A DNA stretch of 64,000 bases from Shewanella sp. Choline-02u-19 (GCF_002836205.1 NZ_PJBE01000013.1:1426001-1490000), one strand, 5' to 3'. Positions 18,163 through 27,511 are shown, numbered from the stretch's first letter. The notes: generated by a model not told the origin, from the letters alone. Numbers and translations: made by a program.

Positions 18163-19227
18163 TTAAGCATTACCTTTCACTGTCATATTCAAGGTTTTAG
18201 CAAAATCTAACATTCTATTGAGAGGTTTTAGTGCATCGAGTCTCAAAGTCTCATCAACGAAAATCTCATGCTGCAGCCCTGCACTCTCAAGTGCGTTTTC
18301 AATCGCCTTTAAACCATTCATTGCCATCCAAGGACAATGGGCACAACTTTTACACGTACCTCCATTACCACCGGTAGGGGCTTCCACTAATATTTTATTC
18401 GGTGCAGCTTGCTGCATCTTATAAAAAATACCTCTGTCAGTGGCAACAATAAACATATCGTTATCCATTGTATGAGCTGCTTTAATCAGTTGGCTTGTTG
18501 AGCCTACGACATCAGCAAGTTCAACCACACTAGCAGGCGATTCAGGGTGAACCAATACTGCAGCATTTGGATGTAGTTTCTTTAATTCTATTAACGCGTT
18601 TGCTTTAAACTCATCGTGAACAATGCACTCGCCTTGCCACATCAGCATTTCGGCTCCAGTCTCTTTAGCAATGTAACTGCCTAGATGACGATCCGGTCCC
18701 CAAATGATTTTCTTATCTTGACTGTCTAAATGTTCGACAATTTCTAATGCAATGCTTGAAGTGACAACCCAATCAGCACGCGCTTTGACCGCTGCAGATG
18801 TATTGGCATAAACAACGACGGTATGGTCTGGGTGTGCATCGCAAAATTCACTGAATGTTTCAATCGGACAACCGATATCAAGTGAACATGTAGCTTCCAA
18901 CGTAGGCATTAGTACCGTTTTTTCGGGACTAAGGATTTTAGAGGTTTCCCCCATAAACTTTACCCCAGCAACAATCAGTGTTTTTGCCGGGTGATCACGA
19001 CCAAATCGTGCCATCTCTAGTGAGTCTGAAACACATCCGCCGGTTTCTTCGGCCAATGCTTGAATTTCTGGGTCAGTATAATAGTGAGCAACAAGAACGG
19101 CGTTACGCTCTTTAAGTAGCTGTTTAATGCGCTCTTTAGATTGTTCCTTTTCTATGTCAGATAAAGGTACAGGCTTCGCGGGGAATGGATACTCAATACT
19201 TTTGATACTGGGGGTGAACGCGCTCAT
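18163..19227 (-). CDS. nadA: Quinolinate synthase A
   Basis: [4Fe-4S] enzyme that condenses iminoaspartate with dihydroxyacetone phosphate to quinolinate in de novo NAD synthesis. It is 354 residues. Candidate cluster cysteines lie in ATCSLDIGCP, WQGECIVH and GGTCKSCAHCPW, and the conserved VAHYYTDPEIQ block is near the N-terminus. The Shine-Dalgarno is unclear. The nearest upstream gene on the same strand is bkdB, but a strong terminator at 19311 separates them, so nadA probably has its own promoter. Confidence 0.95.
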   Translation of the reverse strand: MSAFTPSIKSIEYPFPAKPVPLSDIEKEQSKERIKQLLKERNAVLVAHYYTDPEIQALAEETGGCVSDSLEMARFGRDHPAKTLIVAGVKFMGETSKILSPEKTVLMPTLEATCSLDIGCPIETFSEFCDAHPDHTVVVYANTSAAVKARADWVVTSSIALEIVEHLDSQDKKIIWGPDRHLGSYIAKETGAEMLMWQGECIVHDEFKANALIELKKLHPNAAVLVHPESPASVVELADVVGSTSQLIKAAHTMDNDMFIVATDRGIFYKMQQAAPNKILVEAPTGGNGGTCKSCAHCPWMAMNGLKAIENALESAGLQHEIFVDETLRLDALKPLNRMLDFAKTLNMTVKGNA

Positions 19228-19310
19228 ACTACAACCAAAGGACAGTAACTGATTCGCGGAATTATACGGAATTTTTTACCCATTTAAAACTCTTTACCGT
19301 AAAGGGAATA

Positions 19311-19339
19311 AAAAAAGGTGCTTTATTAAGCACCTTTTT
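19311..19339 (-). terminator. Intrinsic terminator of the bkd operon
   Basis: A perfect 8-bp stem (AGGTGCTT/AAGCACCT) with a 4-nt loop lies 25 nt after the bkdB stop. An A run on the plus strand becomes a T tract on the minus strand. The five T on the other side make it potentially bidirectional. Confidence 0.88.
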
Positions 19340-19364
19340 ATCTATTGAGCTATCAACGAAATGT

Positions 19365-20942
19365 TTACTGCATTGCGAGTAACATCTCTTGTGGTTGCTC
19401 AAGATAGAGTTTCCACAGGTTACAAAAACGTGCAATCGTACCACCGTCGATGACTCTGTGATCACCAGACCAGCTCACCTGCATTATCTTACGCGCCTCG
19501 ACTTCGCCCGCAGCATTGAATCTTGGTAATACTTGTAATTTACCCAGTGCCACAATCGCCACTTCAGGTTTATTGATGATAGGCGTTGCAACAGTCCCGC
19601 CCAATGCACCAATATTTGAGATAGTGATACTGCCACCTTTAAGATCGGCGGGAGACACTCGACCACTGCGTGAAGCCGTCGTTAAACGGGTGATGTCAGC
19701 AGCAATTTCCAAAATAGTCTTATCTTGCACATCTTTAACATTTGGAACCAGCAAGCCCACTTTAGAATCAACCGCCATCCCTATGTTATGGCTCGATAAC
19801 AATGTTTGCTCGGTGCAATCGGCATTGACGCGGCTGTTCATATCAGGGAACTGCGCCAGTGCTAAAGACATCGACTTCATGAAGAAAGGCATCATGGTGA
19901 GCTTAAGCTCATCAGTGGAATATTTCTTCTTCATGCTTTCGCGCAGTGCAACTAATGCGGTGAGGTCGAATTCTTCACAATAGGTAAAGTGAGGAATGGT
20001 CGACACGGATTCTGTCATCATTCTCGCCATCACCGCACGAACACCTTTAATAGGTTCGATGCGATCACCAGCAGCCACACTTTGACTTACATTAGGGCTG
20101 GCAGTAGTCGACGTTGTCACCGTGTTTACTTGGTTGCTTGGCGACACTATAAGAGATTGATGGCGCTCAATATCTTCCTTAAACACACGGCCATTTTTAC
20201 CCGTGCCCTTCACTTTGGAGATATCTATGTCTAATGTGCGAGCCATACGGCGTACCGCTGGGCTAGCTAATGCTTTACCTTGTGGGGCAGGTTCGACACT
20301 TTCGGCCACTACAGTGTTAGTTGCTTGCTCTACTGCGGTATTGACAGCTGTTGCTACCGTTGGCGTTTCAGAGGCAACTTCAATAGCAAATAACGGGGCA
20401 TGTACCCGAGCCAGTTGCCCTTTTCGGTAATGTAACTTTGTTATTTTACCGTTTTTCATCGCCGGAATTTGAACCAAGGCTTTGTCTGTCATTACATCAG
20501 CAATGGGTTGATCTTCAACCACGATATCGCCTTCACTAACCAGCCATTCAACCAGTTCACACTCAACAATACCTTCACCAATATCTGGCAGCAAAAATTC
20601 TTCAATAGTCACATTCGCTGTACCTATGTCACTTTGACTCTCTGTATTGCTGACAGCTTCAATGTTGGTCGCTGCAAGTGGCGCAGCTTGAGATCCGCCT
20701 TCCTCTGCAATATCAACAGCATATAAAGGCGCATGTACTTTGGCAATTTCGCCTTTGGCATAATACAATTTAGCAATAGTGCCAGCGTACGGTGCGGGAA
20801 TTTGCACTAATGCTTTGTCCGTCATCACATCGGCTATTGGCTGATCTTCAGTGACAACATCGCCCTCTTGCACTAACCATTCAACTAGCTCGCATTCAAC
20901 AACGCCTTCACCGATATCCGGCAGGATAAACTCTTTAATCAT
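19365..20942 (-). CDS. bkdB: Branched-chain 2-oxoacid dehydrogenase E2 (dihydrolipoamide acyltransferase)
   Basis: Core acyltransferase of the complex that oxidises 2-oxoacids of Val, Leu and Ile. Its 525 residues carry two tandem lipoyl domains with the same lipoyl-Lys motif DVMTDKALVQIPA (about residues 38-50 and 150-162). Next come an Ala/Thr/Val-rich linker, a peripheral E3/E1-binding domain (ASPAVRRMARTLDIDIS) and the catalytic domain ending SWSGDHRVIDGG with the active-site His and Asp. The two lipoyl domains are near-identical in their cores and look like an internal duplication; many BkdB proteins have only one. It lies 9 nt after bkdA2. No E3 (lpd) gene follows, so a shared E3 elsewhere is implied. 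Confidence 0.93.
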   Translation of the reverse strand: MIKEFILPDIGEGVVECELVEWLVQEGDVVTEDQPIADVMTDKALVQIPAPYAGTIAKLYYAKGEIAKVHAPLYAVDIAEEGGSQAAPLAATNIEAVSNTESQSDIGTANVTIEEFLLPDIGEGIVECELVEWLVSEGDIVVEDQPIADVMTDKALVQIPAMKNGKITKLHYRKGQLARVHAPLFAIEVASETPTVATAVNTAVEQATNTVVAESVEPAPQGKALASPAVRRMARTLDIDISKVKGTGKNGRVFKEDIERHQSLIVSPSNQVNTVTTSTTASPNVSQSVAAGDRIEPIKGVRAVMARMMTESVSTIPHFTYCEEFDLTALVALRESMKKKYSTDELKLTMMPFFMKSMSLALAQFPDMNSRVNADCTEQTLLSSHNIGMAVDSKVGLLVPNVKDVQDKTILEIAADITRLTTASRSGRVSPADLKGGSITISNIGALGGTVATPIINKPEVAIVALGKLQVLPRFNAAGEVEARKIMQVSWSGDHRVIDGGTIARFCNLWKLYLEQPQEMLLAMQ

Positions 20943-20951
20943 GGCGGGCTC

Positions 20952-21929
20952 CTAAAATTTGACTGACGCTTTAATGGCTTCAAATGTTTTCAATGCATCA
21001 GGCATATATTCTTTTTCATGGATTAATGGATAAGGTGTATCCAAACCACAAACACGCGTAATCGGTGATTCTAGGTATAAGAAGCACTCTTCTTGTATCG
21101 TTGCTGCTATTTCACCGGCAAAACCACCCGTTAATGGCGCTTCGTGGTTGATCAGTAATCTGCCAGTTTTCTTTACTGATGCAGCAACAGTGTCGACATC
21201 CCAAGGAGATAAGGTCCGCAGATCGATAACTTCACATGAAATGCCTTTCTTTGCTGCCATGTCGGCAGCATTTTCAAGAATTTCCATCTGAGCGCCCCAG
21301 CCTAACAATGTAATGTCAGTCCCTTGGCGGATCACTTCAGCTTTACCCAACTCAATAACAAAGTCACCATCTCTCACTTCGCCTACTGATGCACGGTAAA
21401 GACGTTTTGGCTCAAAGAAGATGACCGGATTTTTGTCTCGGATTGACGCAATCAACAAGCCTTTAGCTTGTTCTGGATTACGCGGGATAACCACTTTAAG
21501 ACCCGGTGTTTGAGTAAAATAGGCTTCGGGTGACTGTGAGTGATAGTGACCCCCCGCAATACCGCCGCCATAAGGCGTTCTAAACGTTAGACCGCCCACG
21601 TCAAACTCATTACCACTGCGGTAACGGAATTTAGCGCTTTCGTTGACGATCTGATCTATCGCTGGAAAGATATAATCGGCGAATTGGATTTCAGCTACGG
21701 CCGTCATGCCATTAGAGGCGAGTCCATTGGCAAAGCCAGCGATACCTTGCTCTGTTAGCGGTGTATTAAAACAGCGGTCACGGCCAAATTTTTCTTGCAG
21801 GCCCGAAGTCGCTCGAAAAACGCCGCCAAAATGACCAACGTCTTCACCAAATACCATCATTTTTTGATCAGCTTCCATTTCCGAGCTCAGGGCTTCGTTA
21901 ATGGCTTGCAACATATTCATCTCTGCCAC
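20952..21929 (-). CDS. bkdA2: Branched-chain 2-oxoacid dehydrogenase E1 beta subunit
   Basis: Beta subunit of the thiamine-diphosphate E1 that decarboxylates branched-chain 2-oxoacids, paired with bkdA1 3 nt upstream. It is 325 residues with N-terminal MNMLQAINEALSSEM, the GEDVGHFGGVFRAT segment that contacts the alpha subunit and ThDP, LTEQGIAGFANGLA and the C-terminal transketolase domain (VIDLRTLSPWD). Spacing of 3 nt to bkdA1 and 9 nt to bkdB indicates one polycistronic message giving matched subunits. Confidence 0.94.
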   Translation of the reverse strand: MAEMNMLQAINEALSSEMEADQKMMVFGEDVGHFGGVFRATSGLQEKFGRDRCFNTPLTEQGIAGFANGLASNGMTAVAEIQFADYIFPAIDQIVNESAKFRYRSGNEFDVGGLTFRTPYGGGIAGGHYHSQSPEAYFTQTPGLKVVIPRNPEQAKGLLIASIRDKNPVIFFEPKRLYRASVGEVRDGDFVIELGKAEVIRQGTDITLLGWGAQMEILENAADMAAKKGISCEVIDLRTLSPWDVDTVAASVKKTGRLLINHEAPLTGGFAGEIAATIQEECFLYLESPITRVCGLDTPYPLIHEKEYMPDALKTFEAIKASVKF

Positions 21930-21932
21930 AGC

Positions 21933-23111
21933 TTATATTCTCCCTGCGCTTTTTGGATAGGCTTCTGGATACTTCTTGATATGTGTCTTTAACTCGGCCA
22001 ATTGTTTTTCTAATATTGGCGTTGGCTTGTCATACACATCTTGGATAAGGTCATCCAAATGCGGTAACGGGATCTTCTCTGCAACTTTAAGTTCAGCTAG
22101 CACTTCTTCACGATATTTAACATAAAGATCGGCATCTTGTTTTTCGTTGAGCCAGCCTTTGTTAATCATCCATAACTTAAATCGTTTCACTGGATCATGT
22201 TGCTGCCATTTGGCTTCTTCATCTTTTGAGCGATAACCTGATGGGTCATCTGATGACGAGTGAGCACCGAGACGATATGTCATCGCTTCTATTAACACTG
22301 GAGCATTATTGTCTAGTGCGTAAGCGCGAGCTTGCTGCGTCGCGGCTAATACTGCCAACATGTCATTACCATCGACACGGATAGTATGCATGCCATACCC
22401 AGGTCCTCGGCTGGCAATACCATTACCTGCAAACTGTTCTTCCGTTGGCGTCGAAATAGCATAACCATTATTACGGCAGAAGAAGATCACTGGCGAACTA
22501 AGCACTGCGGCCATGTTGAGGCCAGCATGAAAGTCACCTTCTGATGCAGCGCCTTCTCCGAAGTAACAAATAGCAATGTTACGCTTCTTTTGCATTTTCA
22601 AGCTATAAGCAACGCCTGTAGCTTGTGGAATTTGGGTCGCCAGTGGCGATGATATGGTCTGGTAGTTTAATGCTTGGCTACCATAATGGATTGGCATCTG
22701 ACGGCCTTTACCTAAATCTTTCTCGTTGCTGAACATTTGGTTCATAAATTGTTCAGTGGTAAATCCACGGTAGCGTAAAGCAGCATGTTCACGGTACTGG
22801 GCTAAAATAACATCGCCGTCATCGAGTGCAGCGGTACTACCGATGATAGAAGCCTCTTCACCGGTGCAAGTCATGTAAAAACTGATACGCCCTTGACGCT
22901 GTGCTCCCAGCATACGCTCGTCTAATACTCGGGTGAACACACATGTATCGTGGACTTTTTTAGCCAAGGCTTCGTCTATAACGGGTAATACCGCGCCTTC
23001 ATAGGCTGTGCCATCGGCTTGTAATACTTTAAGGATGGGGATCGCGATGGAGTTTTTATCTAAAAAACTTACGCGATGGACTGTCTCAGCATTTGTTGTT
23101 GCGTTGCTCAT
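21933..23111 (-). CDS. bkdA1: Branched-chain 2-oxoacid dehydrogenase E1 alpha subunit
   Basis: First gene of bkdA1-bkdA2-bkdB. It is 392 residues, with the thiamine-diphosphate/Mg motif in CYFGEGAASEGDFHAGLN running to RNNGYAISTP, and the conserved loop YRLGAHSSSDDPS that is regulatory in eukaryotic relatives. YREHAALRYRG contributes to the active site. The leader contains a perfect palindrome (23187-23200) resembling a LiuR-type operator, consistent with control by branched-chain amino-acid supply (inference). Confidence 0.94.
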   Translation of the reverse strand: MSNATTNAETVHRVSFLDKNSIAIPILKVLQADGTAYEGAVLPVIDEALAKKVHDTCVFTRVLDERMLGAQRQGRISFYMTCTGEEASIIGSTAALDDGDVILAQYREHAALRYRGFTTEQFMNQMFSNEKDLGKGRQMPIHYGSQALNYQTISSPLATQIPQATGVAYSLKMQKKRNIAICYFGEGAASEGDFHAGLNMAAVLSSPVIFFCRNNGYAISTPTEEQFAGNGIASRGPGYGMHTIRVDGNDMLAVLAATQQARAYALDNNAPVLIEAMTYRLGAHSSSDDPSGYRSKDEEAKWQQHDPVKRFKLWMINKGWLNEKQDADLYVKYREEVLAELKVAEKIPLPHLDDLIQDVYDKPTPILEKQLAELKTHIKKYPEAYPKSAGRI

Positions 23112-23186
23112 AATGTGCTCTTGTTATTTATGATGCTTCCAAATGACGAAAGAAGCATCTATCTATTCTAATACGCGGGAAGAACA

Positions 23187-23200
23187 TTACGTTAACGTAA
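23187..23200. promoter_or_regulatory. Palindrome TTACGTTAACGTAA in the bkd leader, LiuR-type operator candidate
   Basis: This 14-bp perfect palindrome lies 76 nt upstream of the bkdA1 start. From memory, the MerR-family regulator LiuR of branched-chain amino-acid catabolism in gammaproteobacteria recognises a palindrome of this ACGTTAACGT-like kind. The position and the downstream operon fit. The assignment rests on recall, not a motif scan. Confidence 0.6.
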
Positions 23201-23246
23201 ACTAACTCTCAATACTTCCCATCACTCAAAAGACAACTAAGCGCCT

Positions 23247-23278
23247 CTGTGCATGTATATATTGGTTTACATGCACAG
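23247..23278. repeat. 11-bp perfect inverted repeat just past astE
   Basis: CTGTGCATGTA and TACATGCACAG enclose a 10-nt loop, beginning 16 nt after the astE stop. No T tract follows on the minus strand. It probably forms the 3' end stem of the astE mRNA, or it lies within the upstream bkd regulatory region. Confidence 0.6.
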
Positions 23279-23293
23279 TTATTCAGTATGAAT

Positions 23294-24331
23294 TTAGTCC
23301 AAATTACTATCATCTGCCGTCTTTAACATCAATACGGTCCGTTGGCCGACCGGCACTTTTGCATTCGGAAAAACAATCGATTCAAACTCATGTTCTATTT
23401 TAACCGCCTGACCACCTTCTTTGGCTAAGGTGTAACCTCTTGGAAATGCAGTAAAGTTTTCAACATCGTTAGTGAAGTTAAATTCAAAATCGTCAAAGTG
23501 TTTATTAACAGAACGACACACTTGATAAAGGTTTAACCGCTTAAGATCGAATGCTGGCAGTTGTAAATCTCGTCCCGTCATCAATAGTGTCAACATCTCC
23601 TTCATGGCGATAAATCGAGTCATGTCATTTTGCCCCATCGGGAATACTTTGCCTAATTCAATGGTAAAGGCATCGGCTCGATAGTTCTCAGACGAAAAGT
23701 AACTGAAGGTTGTAGTCGGTTCATGATGGAATAAAATGGTGTTAATACCGCAAGACTCGAGGAACATAATCTGTTCTCGACTGTACTTACGGCCAGGACG
23801 GTAGGGATAGATGGCAAACTTTTCGTGTTTTGACCCACGAATAGCTGTATGTAGATCGTAATGAATACGTTGTCTTTGACCTGATTGAGAGGCGTAGAAT
23901 CTATCAACATATTGTTCTAGTTTGTGCGCTCTGACCCGCTCTGGATTACAAAGGCCATCGCCACGTGAATGCGCCCCATTAAACAGACGGTTTAGATTTT
24001 CATCGATAAAGCGTGTGCCATTGTGGATTGCTGCAGGATTACCGATTAAAAACATCACCCGCTGTTTCAGCTTTATTTCTTCAGCCAGAATTTGCGTAAT
24101 GAGTCCATTACAAAGCTCAATGGGCGCCGTTTCATTGCCGTGAACTGCACAGGACAACACAATATCCTTACTGTGTTTAGTTTGTATCGGTTCAAACACA
24201 ATAACGCCAGTATCCCAAACTTGTACGTGAGTGTGCTCACCTAAGTCAAATTCAAAACTCTCTGGAAGATATTGTGGATGCGCTAAGGTTAACGCGAGAA
24301 AATCCTTGGACTGCTTCAATTCGTGAAACAC
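23294..24331 (-). CDS. astE: Succinylglutamate desuccinylase / aspartoacylase-family
   Basis: Zn-dependent amidohydrolase; AstE performs the last step of the arginine succinyltransferase pathway, releasing glutamate and succinate. It is about 345 residues with the zinc-binding motif VHGNETAPIE, then FIDENLNRLFNG, HYDLHTAIRG (zinc-ligand His) and TIELGKVFP. The longest frame opens at a TTG (24337) that directly abuts AGGAG. The GTG two codons later (24331) is spaced 6 nt from that Shine-Dalgarno and is preferred. It stands alone, without the other ast genes. Confidence 0.88.
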   Translation of the reverse strand: MFHELKQSKDFLALTLAHPQYLPESFEFDLGEHTHVQVWDTGVIVFEPIQTKHSKDIVLSCAVHGNETAPIELCNGLITQILAEEIKLKQRVMFLIGNPAAIHNGTRFIDENLNRLFNGAHSRGDGLCNPERVRAHKLEQYVDRFYASQSGQRQRIHYDLHTAIRGSKHEKFAIYPYRPGRKYSREQIMFLESCGINTILFHHEPTTTFSYFSSENYRADAFTIELGKVFPMGQNDMTRFIAMKEMLTLLMTGRDLQLPAFDLKRLNLYQVCRSVNKHFDDFEFNFTNDVENFTAFPRGYTLAKEGGQAVKIEHEFESIVFPNAKVPVGQRTVLMLKTADDSNLD

Positions 24332-24578
24332 AAACAACTCCTTATTTAATACTTGTCAGTTCGCTCAGTGATAGCTCGTATGCCTTACCAAACCTATCCC
24401 CTTTGCTGATATTGCATGGAATATTAGCATGAATCAGAGACTAATAAGGCAACGAATTTACAGGCTTAGTGCAACAAGTAATCAGCTGGATAAAATTATG
24501 CTTGCATTGGTTGAAAAGATAAAACACAATGAGGACATCTAGCCATCCAAACGGCTAATACAATATTAAGGAGTCATC

Positions 24579-25058
24579 ATGGCTTATGCTACATTCGGTG
24601 CGGGTTGTTTTTGGGGCGTTGAGTATTTTTTCAAGCAAGTTGACGGCGTAACCGACTGTACGTGTGGCTACATGGGTGGCAATGACCTGTATTCCTCTTA
24701 TAGTGACGTTAAAGCAGGTAATACCGGTCATGCTGAAGTTGTCCAGATTGAGTTTGACCCTAGCAAAGTGGGTTATGAAACATTGTTAGATATATTTTGG
24801 CAAAATCATAATCCGACCACACTAAATCAACAGGGCGAAGACAAAGGCAACCAGTATAGAAGCTGCGTATTTTTCCATAATACCCAGCAAAGAAGCCAAG
24901 CAGAAAAGGCAAAGCTTGCACTGATAAAAAGTAGCAAGTGGGGAGATAAACAAATAGTGACTGAAATTGTCCCTACGCAGCAGTTCCATGAAGCTGAAAC
25001 TTACCATCAAGATTACTTAGCTAAGAACGACCTACCCAGTTGTCACATTAGCTTCTAG
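24579..25058 (+). CDS. msrA: Peptide methionine-S-sulfoxide reductase MsrA
   Basis: Repairs S-epimer methionine sulfoxide in proteins. It is a short 159-residue form with the catalytic motif GAGCFWGVEYFF (nucleophile Cys10), GYMGG and the conserved HAEVVQIEFDP and QYRSCVFFH blocks. AAGGAG lies 5 nt before the ATG. It is a monocistronic plus-strand gene between leftward astE and pgm. A weak hairpin at 25068-25087 without a T tract is the only downstream signal seen. Confidence 0.95.
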   Translation: MAYATFGAGCFWGVEYFFKQVDGVTDCTCGYMGGNDLYSSYSDVKAGNTGHAEVVQIEFDPSKVGYETLLDIFWQNHNPTTLNQQGEDKGNQYRSCVFFHNTQQRSQAEKAKLALIKSSKWGDKQIVTEIVPTQQFHEAETYHQDYLAKNDLPSCHISF

Positions 25059-25157
25059 ATGCAAGTTATACCCATAACATTGGGTATCGGTCATTCATTA
25101 GGAATTAAAAGGGAAGTGGCAAGTTTAACACTAATGGTTCTTCTATAACCTCAGTCG

Positions 25158-25197
25158 CAGAAACCAGAAACCAGAAACCAGAAACCAGAAACCAGAG
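25158..25197. repeat. Tandem 7-bp repeat (CAGAAAC), about 5.7 copies
   Basis: Five exact copies of CAGAAAC are followed by a partial CAGAG, in the 200-nt gap between msrA and pgm. It does not extend into either gene. Heptamer arrays of this kind are prone to slipped-strand copy change; no function is evident. Confidence 0.95.
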
Positions 25198-25262
25198 TAT
25201 TGAAGCCACAGATATAAAAAAGACGCCATAACAGCGCCCTCTTTATTATTACCCGTATACAT

Positions 25263-26915
25263 TTAGCTCGCTAATGCTTGCTCAACAATAATGGCAGCAT
25301 CTTTAAGCAATTGTTGTAAATGCTCTTGGCTGACAAAACTCTCACCGTAAAGCTTAAATAATGCTTCAGTACCCGATGGACGAGCCGCAAACCAGCCATT
25401 GTCGGTGACCACTTTAATGCCCCCTATCGAGGCCCCATTACCTGGAGCATGTGTCAGCTTTTGGGTAATAGTATCGTTAGCTAGCGTTGTCGCTGAGATT
25501 GAAGCGACAGTAATTTTGGCGAATCTAGCTTTGTTATCCAAGCTAATGGGGCTATCAATGCGTTGGTAAAAGCTCTGGCCAAACTCGCGTTCTAATTCGA
25601 GATAACGTTGCTGCGGTGTTTTGCCCGTAACAGCTAATATCTCAGCCGCCAATAAACACAAGATAAAGCCATCTTTGTCGGTACACCAAGTGCTGCCATC
25701 CAATCGTAAAAATGCAGCTCCAGCGCTTTCTTCCCCACCAAAGGCAAACGAACAGTTGGCAAGACCTTCAACAAACCATTTAAAGCCGACGGGAACTTCA
25801 GACATCTGTTTATCATGCATGGCACAGACTTTATCAATCATAGCGCTTGAGACTAATGTTTTACCAATCACCATCTTGTCAGTCCAATTAGGACGATGAG
25901 TCACAAGGTAATCAATTGCCACTGCAAGAAAATGATTCGGGTTCATTAAACCGCTGCCAGGACATACAATGCCGTGTCGATCAAAGTCGGGATCATTACC
26001 AAAACAAAGATCATATTGGTCTTTATGTTGAAGTAAACCGGCCATCGCAAATGGAGATGAACAGTCCATTCTGATCTTGCCATCTTTATCCAATGGCATG
26101 AAACTAAAGCTTGGATCGACCTTGTTGTTTACAATCGTAATGTCTAAGCCATATTTATCTGCTATTGGCTGCCAGTAATGGATCCCTGAACCGCCAAGAG
26201 GATCTATGCCTAAATGCAGTTTAGCATCCGCAATCGCCGACATATTGATGACATTGGCAAGATCGTTTACATACGGCGTAATGAAGTCTTCAGCACTGAC
26301 ATACTCCGTTAGCAACGCTTGGGCATAATCAATCCGCTTAACGCCAACTAAGTCATTCGCTAAATACTGATTTGATCTATTTTGGATCCAATCGGTGATC
26401 TCGCCTTCTGCTGGACCACCATGCGGTGGATTGTATTTTATTCCACCGTCTTGAGGTGGATTATGTGAAGGCGTGACGATAAGACCATCGACCAGATGAG
26501 CAACACTATTATCTTGCTGGCTATTGGCGCAAACAATAGCGTGCGATACCACCGGCGTAGGCGTGAAACCGTCATTTTCGTGAATAGCGACAGTCACTTT
26601 ATTTGCGACTAAAACTTCAATAACAGAAATGGCAGCAGGTTGTGATAGCGCATGCGTATCAATACCCAATATAAGCTTGCCCGTGATCCCCGCCTCGATA
26701 CGGTAATCAACTACTGCCTGAGAAATCGCTAATAGATGAGCTTCATTAAAACTACGCTTAATGGCACTGCCACGATGGCCTGAAGTGCCAAAAGTAACCT
26801 GTTGCGTCACCTCTTTGGCACTAGGGCTTAACCGATAATACAAACTTATCAGTTTAGATATATTGACCAAATCCTTTTGTTCAGCAATCTGTCCCGCTCT
26901 TTCATGTATGGCCAA
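25263..26915 (-). CDS. pgm: Phosphoglucomutase (alpha-D-glucose phosphate-specific)
   Basis: Interconverts glucose 1-phosphate and glucose 6-phosphate, feeding glycogen and nucleotide-sugar synthesis. It is 550 residues, standard for the family. It has FGTSGHRGSAIKRSF near the N-terminus, the active-site phosphoserine loop IVTPSHNPPQDGG, the metal loop CFGNDPDFDRHG and the sugar-binding GGEESAGAAF. The C-terminal phosphate-binding loop is ARPSGTEALFKLY. It follows seqA by 32 nt on the same strand, the seqA-pgm pairing known from enterobacteria. Confidence 0.96.
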   Translation of the reverse strand: MAIHERAGQIAEQKDLVNISKLISLYYRLSPSAKEVTQQVTFGTSGHRGSAIKRSFNEAHLLAISQAVVDYRIEAGITGKLILGIDTHALSQPAAISVIEVLVANKVTVAIHENDGFTPTPVVSHAIVCANSQQDNSVAHLVDGLIVTPSHNPPQDGGIKYNPPHGGPAEGEITDWIQNRSNQYLANDLVGVKRIDYAQALLTEYVSAEDFITPYVNDLANVINMSAIADAKLHLGIDPLGGSGIHYWQPIADKYGLDITIVNNKVDPSFSFMPLDKDGKIRMDCSSPFAMAGLLQHKDQYDLCFGNDPDFDRHGIVCPGSGLMNPNHFLAVAIDYLVTHRPNWTDKMVIGKTLVSSAMIDKVCAMHDKQMSEVPVGFKWFVEGLANCSFAFGGEESAGAAFLRLDGSTWCTDKDGFILCLLAAEILAVTGKTPQQRYLELEREFGQSFYQRIDSPISLDNKARFAKITVASISATTLANDTITQKLTHAPGNGASIGGIKVVTDNGWFAARPSGTEALFKLYGESFVSQEHLQQLLKDAAIIVEQALAS

Positions 26916-26947
26916 AAACTAGCTCCTTTAGTTAACGTAGATATCTA

Positions 26948-27511
26948 TTATACTTTATCGATGATAGCGACAACTTGCGCATCATCTGTTCCAAACTGTG
27001 TCAGCACTTCAGACAAAATAGTGCGTTTCTTAGCCGTGTTATTATTGGTTGTCACCCAAAAGCCACTGTTGCCAATCTCTTTCGGATTAGCTGACTTGCT
27101 GGCTTTTAATAACGCGTCCTTTGACGTTGCAAAGTACAACCTGTCACGCCCTTGGATCAACAGAACTTGTTCAAACTGGCTTTTTGATGTCTGATACACA
27201 GTGTCCAAAATAAACAAGAACCGCCCAACAGCGCCTTTTTGCGCCGCTAATAGCTCTGCATCGATTAAACCAATAAAGTCACCAATAAGGTTACTTTCAA
27301 CTATGATGGGTTTATTGATGACTTCTACAACCTTGTCGTCACGTTCTAAACTTGGGTGGCTAATCGTTTCAGGTTGAGGTTGAGCTGGAGTCACTGCATC
27401 AACACGCAGCCCTAATATTCGTCGTAAAATATCAGAAGCGCTTTCACCAATATGTTCAGTTTTGCTGGCAATGTGGCGGTAAAGCTCTTCATCAACCTCG
27501 ATATATTTCAT
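26948..27511 (-). CDS. seqA: Replication initiation negative regulator SeqA
   Basis: Binds hemimethylated GATC sites to sequester oriC and block re-initiation. It is 187 residues. The N-terminal multimerisation helix MKYIEVDEELYRHIASKTEHIGES is characteristic, as is the C-terminal DNA-binding domain with GRDRLYFATSKDALLKAS. A variable Gln/Pro-rich linker (about residues 40-75) separates the two. AAGGAAG lies upstream of the ATG. It is divergent from ybfF and precedes pgm, the conserved seqA neighbourhood. Confidence 0.96.
   Translation of the reverse strand: MKYIEVDEELYRHIASKTEHIGESASDILRRILGLRVDAVTPAQPQPETISHPSLERDDKVVEVINKPIIVESNLIGDFIGLIDAELLAAQKGAVGRFLFILDTVYQTSKSQFEQVLLIQGRDRLYFATSKDALLKASKSANPKEIGNSGFWVTTNNNTAKKRTILSEVLTQFGTDDAQVVAIIDKV

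Noticed and set aside
25217..25250. Possible terminator after pgm (AAAAAGACGCC...GCGCCCTCTTT)
   Set aside because: The stem needs bulges and only a few pairs hold together, so it is not strong enough to list.
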